Assembly (NCBI RefSeq): GCF_001613305.1
Contig: NZ_BDCC01000091.1
Location: 1 to 32,223 of the forward strand
DNA: 32,223 bases
Source of the DNA: Nocardia vaccinii NBRC 15922
GTDB lineage: Bacteria; Actinomycetota; Actinomycetes; Mycobacteriales; Mycobacteriaceae
Direction: 5' to 3'
A program made the position numbers and the translations under genes. The notes below the pieces were generated by a model. It was given only the letters and a program-made list of their open reading frames with translations. It searched no databases and was not told where the DNA came from. Positions 25,251 to 32,223 of the stretch are shown here, piece after piece (the first letter of the stretch is position 1; every line of letters begins with the position of its first letter).

Positions 25251-26440
25251 GCAGCAACGGAATCCGTGACAAGGTCGCAATCGTAGCCATGGGCTGTACC
25301 CGCTTCGGTGAGCGATGGGAGAGCTCCGCCGACGACCTGCTGGTCGAAGCGATGGACGAATGTTTCTCCGAGAACCCGAAAATCGCTCGTTCCGATATCG
25401 ATGCCTACTGGCTCGGTACGCTCGGTACCGGGCAGAGCGGGCTGACCGTCAGCAGGCCGCTCGGGCTGCAGAACACTCCGGTGACACGGGTCGAAAACTA
25501 TTGTGCCAGTGGATCGGAAGCATTTCGCAATGCTTGTTATGCAGTCGCCTCCGGCGCCTACGATCGGGTCGTCGCAATCGGTGTGGAGAAGCTCAAGGAC
25601 TCCGGCTATTCCGGGCTCCTGCGCGGCGATCCGCCGAGTGACGGCACGGCCTCGGAGCTGTCTTTGACCGCGCCTGCAGCGTTTTCCCTGCTGGATCCGG
25701 CCTACTGCACCAAATACGGAGTGGATCCGGCCGCGATGCGCGAAGCCATGACGCACGTTGCCTGGAAGAACCATCGCAACGGTGCGCTGAATCCCAAGGC
25801 GCAGTTTCGTTCGGAAGTTGCCAAGGAGAAGATCATCGGTGCCCCACTGGTCGCTGGGCGGCTGGGGGTCTTCGATTGCTCGGGGGTTTCCGATGGTGCG
25901 GCATGTGCGGTGATCGTCCGTGCCGAGGACGCGCTGAACTACACCGATACGCCCATCTACGTCAAAGGGCTGTCGCTGACCGCCGGGCCTGGCCGCGGAG
26001 CTGTCGATCCGGACTACGATTTCACGACGTTTCCCGAGGTGGTCGCAAGCGCAGCGGATGCCTACGCCCAGGCGGGCATCACCGACCCGAGTACCGAGAT
26101 CTCCTTCGCCGAGGTGCACGACTGCTTCACGCCGACCGAATTGGTCCTGATGGAGGATCTCGGATTCACCGCCCGCGGCACGGCATGGAAGGACAGTGTG
26201 TCCGGGGCGTTCGATCTCGACGGTCGGCTGCCGGTGAACCCGGACGGCGGTTTGAAGTCGTTCGGCCATCCTGTCGGGGCGAGTGGTTTGCGCATGCTGT
26301 ACGAATGCTGGCTGCAGTTCCGGGGCGAGGCCGGCGATCGGCAGCTGCCTAGTCCGCGAAAAGCGTTGACGCACAATCTCGGTGGTCGCCCGGGGTCCTG
26401 CGTGTCCTTCGTCTCCGTGGTCGGTGCCGAGCGCGGCTGA
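25247..26440 (+). CDS. SCPx-like thiolase / putative retro-aldolase
   Basis: 397-aa lipid-transfer-protein/SCPx-type thiolase. Cys86 lies in ENYCASGSEAF, H291 in VHDCFTPTE, H341 in SFGHPVGASG and C385 near the end in GGRPGSC. ATG 25247 overlaps the DUF35 fusion stop by 4 nt. Proteins of this type act with a DUF35 partner: Ltp2-ChsH2 as a retro-aldolase in steroid side-chain loss, IpfD with IpfE in ibuprofen-CoA deacylation. Here the partner is fused to an HMGCS-like domain. A thiolytic role remains possible because the thiolase Cys is kept. Confidence 0.9.
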   Translation: MSSNGIRDKVAIVAMGCTRFGERWESSADDLLVEAMDECFSENPKIARSDIDAYWLGTLGTGQSGLTVSRPLGLQNTPVTRVENYCASGSEAFRNACYAVASGAYDRVVAIGVEKLKDSGYSGLLRGDPPSDGTASELSLTAPAAFSLLDPAYCTKYGVDPAAMREAMTHVAWKNHRNGALNPKAQFRSEVAKEKIIGAPLVAGRLGVFDCSGVSDGAACAVIVRAEDALNYTDTPIYVKGLSLTAGPGRGAVDPDYDFTTFPEVVASAADAYAQAGITDPSTEISFAEVHDCFTPTELVLMEDLGFTARGTAWKDSVSGAFDLDGRLPVNPDGGLKSFGHPVGASGLRMLYECWLQFRGEAGDRQLPSPRKALTHNLGGRPGSCVSFVSVVGAERG

Positions 26441-26463
26441 CGTTGCTGTCCAGCGGGCGAGGC

Positions 26464-26498
26464 TTGACCTTCGCCAGTTCTGAATTTACATTAAATTC
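26464..26498 (+). promoter_or_regulatory. Internal promoter with perfect 17-bp operator
   Basis: TTGACC (26464-26469), 17-nt spacer, TACATT (26487-26492). The operator GAATTTA-CAT-TAAATTC (26482-26498) is a perfect palindrome over the -10 box. The start of this promoter is 24 nt after the SCPx-like thiolase stop, and it restarts transcription for the crotonase to flavoprotein group. Its register is base-for-base the same as at 13576-13610. Confidence 0.82.
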
Positions 26499-26514
26499 GA
26501 AAATGGAGGTTGTC

Positions 26515-27291
26515 TTGATCGATTACCAGGTGGTCGATAGTGTCGCGCGGGTCAGGTTGGATCGGCCTGCGGCACGCAACGCGATGAACAAGGCGATGGG
26601 TGAGTCACTGCTCGAGGTGGCGACGCGGATTGCGAACGATGACCACCTGCGGGCAGTGCTGATTACTGGCAACGGCCCGGTGTTCAGCGTCGGTGGTGAT
26701 ATCGGTGCTTTCGCTGACGGTGCGACCGATCTGCCGGACACCCTCACGCGGATGGCTGTGCTCATGCACGAGGCGATGAGACTCCTTGCTCGCGTGGACT
26801 TTCCAATTGTCACAGCCGTCCACGGCGCGTGTGCAGGCGGCGCGCTCGGTTTGGTCTACCCGGCCGACATCACCATCGCCGCCGAAGGTACCAAGTTCGC
26901 GACCGGCTTCGGCCGCATCGGCATCACCGCGGATTCCGGGAATACCTGGTACCTCCCGAAGTTCATCGGGATCCGGCGGGCCAGCGAGATGCTTTTCGAG
27001 GATCGAGTCATCGACGCCGACACCGCGGTCGACTGGGGCCTGGTCAACCGAGTCGTACCGGTCGAGCAGCTTCAGGCTGAGGCCGAGGCGACCGTCGGAA
27101 GGCTCGCGGCTGGAGCGACACGTGGGTACGGCGAGATGCGTCGTCTGTTGCACAGCTCCTGGACCTCCACTCTGGACAACGCACTGTCTGAGGAAACCGC
27201 AGCACTGCGTCGTATCGGCCGAACAACCGACGCGAGCGATGCCATCGCGAGCTTCCTCGCAAAACAGCAGCCAACCTTTACTGGGAAGTGA
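26515..27291 (+). CDS. Enoyl-CoA isomerase-like protein (crotonase 4)
   Basis: Crotonase-fold protein of 258 aa with VGGD at residues 59-62. Gly112 stands in the first hydratase Glu position (AGGALGLV), and Asp140 is in the PaaG-type isomerase position (GITADSG). The start is probably TTG 26515, because GGAGG at 26505-26509 lies 5 nt before it. ATG 26503 would give an almost leaderless start, and the frame upstream of it runs through the promoter. Fourth crotonase of the island; it resembles crotonase 2 most in active-site pattern. Probably a double-bond isomerase. Confidence 0.87.
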   Translation: MIDYQVVDSVARVRLDRPAARNAMNKAMGESLLEVATRIANDDHLRAVLITGNGPVFSVGGDIGAFADGATDLPDTLTRMAVLMHEAMRLLARVDFPIVTAVHGACAGGALGLVYPADITIAAEGTKFATGFGRIGITADSGNTWYLPKFIGIRRASEMLFEDRVIDADTAVDWGLVNRVVPVEQLQAEAEATVGRLAAGATRGYGEMRRLLHSSWTSTLDNALSEETAALRRIGRTTDASDAIASFLAKQQPTFTGK

Positions 27292-28460
27292 GAAAACCAT
27301 TGTCCGCCTTCATTATCGACTCAGAGGAACACGCCCTGCTGCGTGAAAGCGTCAGCAAGTTCGCAGCAAAGTACGGGCAGCAGTACTTCCTCGAGCGTTC
27401 TCGTGCCGGGGAAAAGGTCGACGAGCTGTGGACCGACCTCGGCCAAGCAGGGCTGCTCGGTGTCCACCTGCCTGAGGAATATGGTGGCGGCGGGGCCGGG
27501 ATGTCGGAGATGCTCATTGTCATCGAGGAACTGGCCTCGCACGGATTTCCGCTCCTGCTCGCAGTGGTCTCGCCCGCGATCTGTGGATCGATCCTGGCCG
27601 CGCACGGTTCGGACCAGATGAAGTCCGAATGGCTGCCCGGATTGGCCGACGGCAGCCGAAAGATGGCCTTCGGCCTCACCGAGCCCGATGCCGGATCCAA
27701 CAGTCACAACGTGAGTACGACCGCGCGCCGTGACGGTGATGACTGGATCATTTCCGGTAGCAAATACTTCATCTCGGCGATCGATGAGTGTGAAGCCATC
27801 CTACTGATCACGCGCGACCCGGACTTCGTTGGGAAATCGAGGTCGCCGCTGTCGATGTTCGTGGTGCCGACCGATATGCCGGGCGTGACATTGCAGAATC
27901 TGCCGACCGCTGTCGTCTCGCCCGACCACCAGTTCACCGTCTTCTTCGACGAGGTCCGGGTCGGTCCCGAAGCGCTGATCGGAGCCGCCGGCAACGGCCT
28001 GCGGCAGGTGTTCGCGGGCTTGAATCCGGAACGGATCCTCGCCTCCGGGATCAGCACCGGAATCGGTCGGTATGCCGTGTCCAAGGCCGTGGCCTACGCG
28101 CAGAACCGCCAGGTGTGGTCGGTTCCGATCGGCGCTCACCAGGGTGTTTCCCACCCGCTGGCCGAGGCTCACATCGCGGTCGAACTCGCCCGTATGGCGG
28201 CCTACCGCGCTGCTGAACTGTTCGATTCCGGCCTGCCCGCGGCGGAGGCGGCCAACATCGCGAAGTTCACCGCTGCCGACGCTTCACTGAAGGCACTGGA
28301 TCAGGCCATCCAGACTCACGGTGGCAATGGTCTGGCGTTGGAATACGGGTTGGCTGAACTGTGGTTCTCCGCCCGCTTGCTCAAGACCGCGCCGGTGAGC
28401 CGCGAGATGGTACTCAATTTCGTCGCGCAGACCAGCCTCGAACTGCCCGCCTCGTACTGA
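27288..28460 (+). CDS. Acyl-CoA dehydrogenase
   Basis: FAD-dependent acyl-CoA dehydrogenase of 390 aa with the usual three regions. The N-terminal helical part has HLPEEYGGGGAG. The middle beta domain has FGLTEPDAGSNS and WIISGSKYFIS. The C-terminal helices have QTHGGNGLALEYGLAELW, which contains the candidate catalytic Glu. It introduces an alpha-beta double bond into an acyl-CoA. It starts with GTG 27288 overlapping the crotonase stop (GTGA); TTG 27300 is an alternative. Together with MaoC and the MFE-2-like SDR it makes a full beta-oxidation turn. A partner for ACAD10/11-style kinase chemistry with the phosphotransferases is also conceivable. Confidence 0.94.
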   Translation: MRKPLSAFIIDSEEHALLRESVSKFAAKYGQQYFLERSRAGEKVDELWTDLGQAGLLGVHLPEEYGGGGAGMSEMLIVIEELASHGFPLLLAVVSPAICGSILAAHGSDQMKSEWLPGLADGSRKMAFGLTEPDAGSNSHNVSTTARRDGDDWIISGSKYFISAIDECEAILLITRDPDFVGKSRSPLSMFVVPTDMPGVTLQNLPTAVVSPDHQFTVFFDEVRVGPEALIGAAGNGLRQVFAGLNPERILASGISTGIGRYAVSKAVAYAQNRQVWSVPIGAHQGVSHPLAEAHIAVELARMAAYRAAELFDSGLPAAEAANIAKFTAADASLKALDQAIQTHGGNGLALEYGLAELWFSARLLKTAPVSREMVLNFVAQTSLELPASY

Positions 28461-28492
28461 GCCGAGCACAAAAGTCAAGGGAGACAACACTA

Positions 28493-29356
28493 ATGCCCGG
28501 AGTAACAGATCGAGTCATTGCTATCACGGGTGCCGGTGGCGGGCTCGGCCGTGAATACGCGTTGCTGCTGGCCAAGGAGGGGGCGCTGGTCGTGGTGAAC
28601 GATCTCGGTGGTGCCAGAGATGGAACCGGAGCCGGTTCCTCCATGGCCGACGAGGTTGTTCGGGAGATCCGTGAGGCCGGTGGCACCGCGGTGGCCAACT
28701 ACGACAACATCGCCACTGAAGACGGCGCGGCCAACCTCGTCAGAACCGCCATTGATTCCTTCGGTGCCATCCACGGCGTGGTCAACAATGCCGGCATTCT
28801 GCGTGACGGTTCCTTCGGGAAGATGACCGCCGACAACTGGGAATCCGTGCAGAAGGTGCACCTCTGGGGCGGGTATTACGTCACACGTGCGGCTTGGCCG
28901 CACTTCCGGGAACAGAATCACGGTCGCATCGTGATGGCTTCCTCGACCTCCGGACTGTTCGGTAACTTCGGGCAGGCGAACTATGGAGCGGCCAAGCTGG
29001 GCCTGGTGGGCCTGGTCAACACTCTCGCGATCGAAGGAGCCAGGGCCAATATCCTGGCCAATGCCATCGCTCCGATGGCCGCGACCCGTATGACCGAGGA
29101 CATCGCGCCCAAGGAACTGCTCGACAAGTTGCCACCAGCACATGTTGCAGGTGTGGTCGGGTATCTGGTGAGCGACGAATGCCAGGACACCGCAACGGTT
29201 GTCGTCGCCGGTGGCGGTCAGGTGTACCGCGTGCAGCAGTTCCAGAACAAGGGCGCTGTGTTCGCGACTCCGCCGAGCATCGACGAGGTTGGGGCGCAAT
29301 GGAGCCGCATCACCGACATGTCGGGCGCAGAGCCCGGCGCCAACCCGCTCGGCTGA
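28493..29356 (+). CDS. (R)-3-hydroxyacyl-CoA dehydrogenase, MFE-2/17beta-HSD4-like (SDR 3)
   Basis: SDR of 287 aa with TGAGGGLG at residues 12-19, NDLGG at 36-40 and NNAG at 98-101. The catalytic Ser is at 150/151, with Y164 and K168. The long insertion after the nucleotide-binding strand (ARDGTGAGSSMADEVV) is characteristic of the dehydrogenase domain of peroxisomal multifunctional enzyme 2. This implies (R)-3-hydroxyacyl-CoA as substrate, the stereochemistry made by MaoC-type hydratases such as that at 13634. The start is ATG 28493 with AAGGGAG about 9 nt upstream; the frame upstream lies inside the acyl-CoA dehydrogenase. Confidence 0.92.
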   Translation: MPGVTDRVIAITGAGGGLGREYALLLAKEGALVVVNDLGGARDGTGAGSSMADEVVREIREAGGTAVANYDNIATEDGAANLVRTAIDSFGAIHGVVNNAGILRDGSFGKMTADNWESVQKVHLWGGYYVTRAAWPHFREQNHGRIVMASSTSGLFGNFGQANYGAAKLGLVGLVNTLAIEGARANILANAIAPMAATRMTEDIAPKELLDKLPPAHVAGVVGYLVSDECQDTATVVVAGGGQVYRVQQFQNKGAVFATPPSIDEVGAQWSRITDMSGAEPGANPLG

Positions 29357-29370
29357 AAGAAGGACAAAAT

Positions 29371-30678
29371 ATGACCGAAAACAATTGGGACGCATTGGTT
29401 ATCGGTGCCGGCGCCGGCGGACTGTTCACGGCCGCCCGGCTGTCGCACCTGGGTTACAAGACCCTTGTCGTCGAGAGGCTGGACAAGGTGGGCGGCCGGG
29501 CATCCACCGATGACGTCGAGGGCTTCAAGGTGAACAACGGTGCCATCGTCATCGAACTCGGCGGAATCACCGAGGAAACGTTCGACGAGGTCGGCGCGAA
29601 GTTCGACATCCGTATGCCGGAGCCGCCCATTCTGTACCGCATCGGCGGCAAGGATGTCGACGTCACCGGCGGGGGCTGGGGGTTCCTGCTCTCGAAGCTG
29701 ACCCGTCAGGGAGCGAAGCTGGCCAAGGGAATCGGCGCTGCGCGCAACGACAGTGGCCTGCCCGAGGATGAGCTCTCGACAGCCGACTGGGTCGCGAAGT
29801 ACACGAAGAACGAATCCGTGCACGGCATCTTCCGCAACATGTGCGGATCGGTCTTCGCCGTCGGCTCCGAGGAACTTCCCGCTCGGGTGTTCCTGACCTA
29901 TTTCACCCGCAAGAGCGCGTTCAAGAAGTTCGGTTTTTGCCCCGAGGGAACCATCGGCATCTGGAAGGCGCTGGCCGAGGTGGTCGAGAACAACGGGGGC
30001 GAGATCTGGCTCGGAAGCGAGGTGACCGCGCTGACCCAGGATCAGGGACGTATCACCGGTGCGACCATCGTCCGTGGCGGCGAGAACGTTGAGGTGAGGC
30101 CTCGGTTCACGATCAGCAACGTTGGCCCGTTCGCGACTCTGGACCTGGTCGGGCGTGAGAAGTTGCCGGACGAGTACGTCGCCGAAGTGGACAAGGCCGA
30201 TCGCCCCTGCGGCATGATCTCGGTGAACTTCGCCAGCCGGACGCCGCTGCTCGATAACCCCGGTCTGACCAGCTTTGCGCAGAGCCGTCGGCTTTGCTAC
30301 GTCGCCAACTTCACGGCGTTGTGCCCGGAAATGGCACCTGAGGGATGGCATCTGTATCAGGGCACCGCAGTTCCGAAGCCCTCGGTCGGTGATTTCGATG
30401 AGCAAGCCGAGACCCGGTTGCTCCTGGAAGATCTGCGCGACGAGGTTCCGGGCTTCGAAGACGCCCGAATCCTGTCCATCAACGTGACCCGCGACCAGTG
30501 GCCTCCGCAGCGCGCTGTCGCCGGCTACGACCTGCCGCACACAACGCCGATCCCGAATCTGTGGAATGTCGGCGACGCAGTCAAGGAGTACGCCAACGGC
30601 GGTACGACCGCCTGTGCGGAGACCGCCAAGATCATCGTGGACAAGATCCGCGACCAGTATCCGGTAACGGCCGGATAG
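29371..30678 (+). CDS. FAD-dependent oxidoreductase, phytoene-desaturase-like
   Basis: Flavoprotein of 435 aa. The N-terminal dinucleotide motif GAGAGGLFTAARL is at about residues 12-24 and the second FAD motif KVGGRAS follows. The C-terminal FAD-binding block is LWNVGDAVKEYANGGTTACAET. No signal peptide or membrane segment is evident. Proteins of this branch desaturate carotenoids or cyclic ketones and acids. In this setting a ring desaturation of an alicyclic CoA ester or ketone is plausible, but unproven. The start is ATG 29371 with GAAGGA upstream. It is the last gene before a 222-nt gap. Confidence 0.9.
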   Translation: MTENNWDALVIGAGAGGLFTAARLSHLGYKTLVVERLDKVGGRASTDDVEGFKVNNGAIVIELGGITEETFDEVGAKFDIRMPEPPILYRIGGKDVDVTGGGWGFLLSKLTRQGAKLAKGIGAARNDSGLPEDELSTADWVAKYTKNESVHGIFRNMCGSVFAVGSEELPARVFLTYFTRKSAFKKFGFCPEGTIGIWKALAEVVENNGGEIWLGSEVTALTQDQGRITGATIVRGGENVEVRPRFTISNVGPFATLDLVGREKLPDEYVAEVDKADRPCGMISVNFASRTPLLDNPGLTSFAQSRRLCYVANFTALCPEMAPEGWHLYQGTAVPKPSVGDFDEQAETRLLLEDLRDEVPGFEDARILSINVTRDQWPPQRAVAGYDLPHTTPIPNLWNVGDAVKEYANGGTTACAETAKIIVDKIRDQYPVTAG

Positions 30679-30683
30679 GCCGT
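30667..30683 (+). terminator. Weak hairpin over the stop codon of the flavoprotein gene
   Basis: ACGGCC (30667-30672) pairs with GGCCGT (30678-30683) around a 5-nt loop that holds the start of the TAG stop codon. No T-tract follows; low confidence as a terminator. Confidence 0.25.
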
Positions 30684-30860
30684 CGCCTCGGTACGGGGGC
30701 TCGCCCGAGACCATCAGCTGGATAGCCTCGGCTGTAACCAATTGACATACAACCGAATAGGCTGCCCGCGTCGGTCCTCGGCGTGCGCGGCCTGTTCGTT
30801 GTTGTCCGTAGGGCGGCCTGATCGCATCAGTTGGGCTGGACGGCCCGCCTACCTTCAGAA

Positions 30861-30879
30861 TATAATCTAATATAAATTA
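30861..30879 (+). promoter_or_regulatory. Operator and -10 region of the ferredoxin reductase gene
   Basis: TAATCTA-ATA-TAAATTA (30863-30879) is the sixth copy of the island palindrome, one mismatch between arms. A perfect -10 TATAAT is at 30861-30866, or TAATAT at 30868-30873 in the register of the other copies. No good -35 is seen, so activation or a weak promoter is possible. Confidence 0.65.
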
Positions 30880-30900
30880 TAACGGCGCGTCGAGTGAGAG

Positions 30901-32148
30901 GTGAGCGAGTTGTCCGAGGAAAGGCTTGTCGTAGTCGGAGCGTCCCTTGCCGGGCTGCGCGCCGTGGAGGCTGCTCGGAAAGCGGGCTTCGAGGGAGGTA
31001 TCACGCTCATCGGGGCCGAACATCATCTCCCGTACGACCGGCCGCCGTTGTCCAAGGCGTACCTGGAGCAGCTGTCGGCGGGGGAGGAGCCCGAGTCGAC
31101 GGTCTTCCGGTCTGCGGATGTTCTCCGTGACGAACTCGGCGTTGATCTTGTGCTGGGTGCGCCCGCGACGGGATTGGACACTATTCGCAAGCATGTGCTC
31201 GTCGGCGAGCAGACCGTGGACTACGACGCGCTGGTCATCGCCACGGGAGCCGAAGCGCGCACATTGCCCGGCTCTGCCGGATTGGCTGGAGTGCACACGC
31301 TTCGCACACTGGACGATGCGGTCGCGGTTCGCGGCGCCCTCGAGGCAGGTGCGCGCACCGTGGTGGTGGGGGCGGGGTTCATCGGTTCGGAGGTTGCGGC
31401 GGGTGCCCGTAAACGTGGTCTGGACGTCACCGTGCTCGAAGCATTGCCGACGCCGCTGGTTCGCGCTATCGGTGAGCGGATGGGTGCGGCCTGTGCGGCG
31501 CTGCACGAGCGCAACGGCACGCGGCTGCTCTGCGGTGTCGGTGTCAATGGCCTGGAAGGGAACGGGCGGGTCGAACGTGTGACACTCACCGACGGTACTT
31601 CCATCGAAGCCGATCTTGTCGTCGTGGGCATCGGGGCGAGTCCCGCGACGGGTTGGCTCGCGGGCTCCGGGCTCCAATTGGACAACGGAATCGTCTGCGA
31701 CGAGACGCTGTGCACGGGGGCTGACCGGGTCTACGCCGCCGGCGACGTCGCTCGATGGCGTAACCCGCTGTTCGAGCGGCTGATGCGACTGGAACACTGG
31801 ACGAGCGCCGCGGAACAAGGCGCCCTCGCCGCCCGCAACGCGCTCGATCCCGAAGCGGCGAAGCCGTACCAGACCGTGCCGTACTTCTGGTCCGATTGGT
31901 ACGACAGCCGTATTCAATTCGTCGGCGTCCCGACCGCGGACGAGATCGAAATCGTAGACGGCGACCCCGAGACCGACGGACGGTGGGTCGCGCTCTACAG
32001 GGAAGGGGAACGACTCTGCGGCGCCCTGACGCTCAACGGCCAGAATGTGATCATGAAGTACCGCGGATTGCTCATGCGAAAGGCTGGTTGGGGCGAGGCC
32101 CTCGCATTCGCGGCCGCGCGGCGCGGCACCCCGGTCGCGGGCGCGTAA
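30901..32148 (+). CDS. NADH-dependent ferredoxin reductase (Rieske electron-transfer type)
   Basis: FAD/NAD reductase of 415 aa, of the class that serves Rieske oxygenases and P450s. Motifs are VVGASLAGLRA near residues 11-21 (FAD), VVVGAGFIGSEVA about 157-169 (NAD), VYAAGDVARW near 280 (FAD) and a C-terminal domain with LEHWTSA. It should pass electrons from NADH to a ferredoxin for the oxygenase at 19233-21109. The start is taken as GTG 30901; TTG 30910 has a slightly better-placed AGAGGTGAG and cannot be excluded. It has its own copy of the island operator, so it should be expressed together with the oxygenase despite the distance of about 10 kb. Confidence 0.93.
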   Translation: MSELSEERLVVVGASLAGLRAVEAARKAGFEGGITLIGAEHHLPYDRPPLSKAYLEQLSAGEEPESTVFRSADVLRDELGVDLVLGAPATGLDTIRKHVLVGEQTVDYDALVIATGAEARTLPGSAGLAGVHTLRTLDDAVAVRGALEAGARTVVVGAGFIGSEVAAGARKRGLDVTVLEALPTPLVRAIGERMGAACAALHERNGTRLLCGVGVNGLEGNGRVERVTLTDGTSIEADLVVVGIGASPATGWLAGSGLQLDNGIVCDETLCTGADRVYAAGDVARWRNPLFERLMRLEHWTSAAEQGALAARNALDPEAAKPYQTVPYFWSDWYDSRIQFVGVPTADEIEIVDGDPETDGRWVALYREGERLCGALTLNGQNVIMKYRGLLMRKAGWGEALAFAAARRGTPVAGA

Positions 32149-32223
32149 ATCCATCCGATCACCTACGAGCGCGGCTGACCGCCGCTGCACGATATTCGCC
32201 GAAACGAGGGTGATCCCGATCTG

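Noticed and set aside
1..32223. Insertion sequences, CRISPR arrays, tRNA or rRNA genes
   Set aside because: No transposase, no regularly spaced repeats and no tRNA- or rRNA-like sequence were recognised by eye on either strand.

Overview
The window is high-GC DNA with dense operons, frequent 4-nt stop/start overlaps (ATGA, GTGA) and several GTG or TTG starts. This suggests a catabolic actinomycete of the Rhodococcus/Nocardia/Mycobacterium type; the genus is inference. The window looks like one large accessory catabolic island. It encodes CoA activation of a carboxylic acid, Rieske-type oxygenation, and beta-oxidation-like or retro-aldol breakdown.

Layout. (1) 114-4054, plus strand: acyl-CoA ligase, cupin, unusual phosphotransferase with a C-terminal extension, SnoaL-like protein. 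(2) 4055-4809: no convincing gene. (3) 4810-8519, minus strand: an SDR with its own promoter region, then a SnoaL paralogue and a second ligase behind two tandem palindromes, then an HxlR-type regulator. (4) 8520-9148: gene-poor, probably holding the lost C-terminus of a TetR gene. (5) 9149-13297, minus strand: third ligase, kinase-like phosphotransferase, DUF7064/7065-type protein, truncated TetR, all coupled by 4-nt overlaps. (6) 13634-26440, plus strand: MaoC hydratase, SDR, three crotonases, a deleted ligase remnant, a fourth ligase, Rieske oxygenase alpha and beta, a 79-aa protein, a CoA-transferase, a thiolase, an HMG-CoA-synthase-like/DUF35 fusion and an SCPx-like thiolase. (7) 26515-30678, plus strand, from an internal promoter: crotonase, acyl-CoA dehydrogenase, MFE-2-type SDR, phytoene-desaturase-like flavoprotein. 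(8) 30901-32148: a ferredoxin reductase with its own promoter region.

The most striking signal is a 17-bp palindrome (arms of 7, spacer of 3; roughly TAATYTA-NNN-TARATTA) found in six promoter regions on both strands. At two of them (13576 and 26464) the -35 box, the 17-nt spacer, the -10 box and the palindrome sit in identical register. This points to one regulator controlling the whole island. No intact candidate for it lies in the window; the only TetR gene is cut to its DNA-binding domain.

Working model (inference): a ring-containing carboxylic acid is converted to its CoA ester. A two-subunit Rieske oxygenase hydroxylates it, with electrons from the reductase at 30901 and a ferredoxin encoded elsewhere. 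The thiolase/DUF35 pair then cleaves a side chain or ring-derived beta-hydroxy or beta-keto acyl-CoA, as in ibuprofen (Ipf) and steroid side-chain (Ltp2-ChsH2) catabolism. The hydratases, dehydrogenases and thiolase finish the fragments. No ring-cleaving catechol dioxygenase is present, so the substrate and the ring-opening step are unknown.
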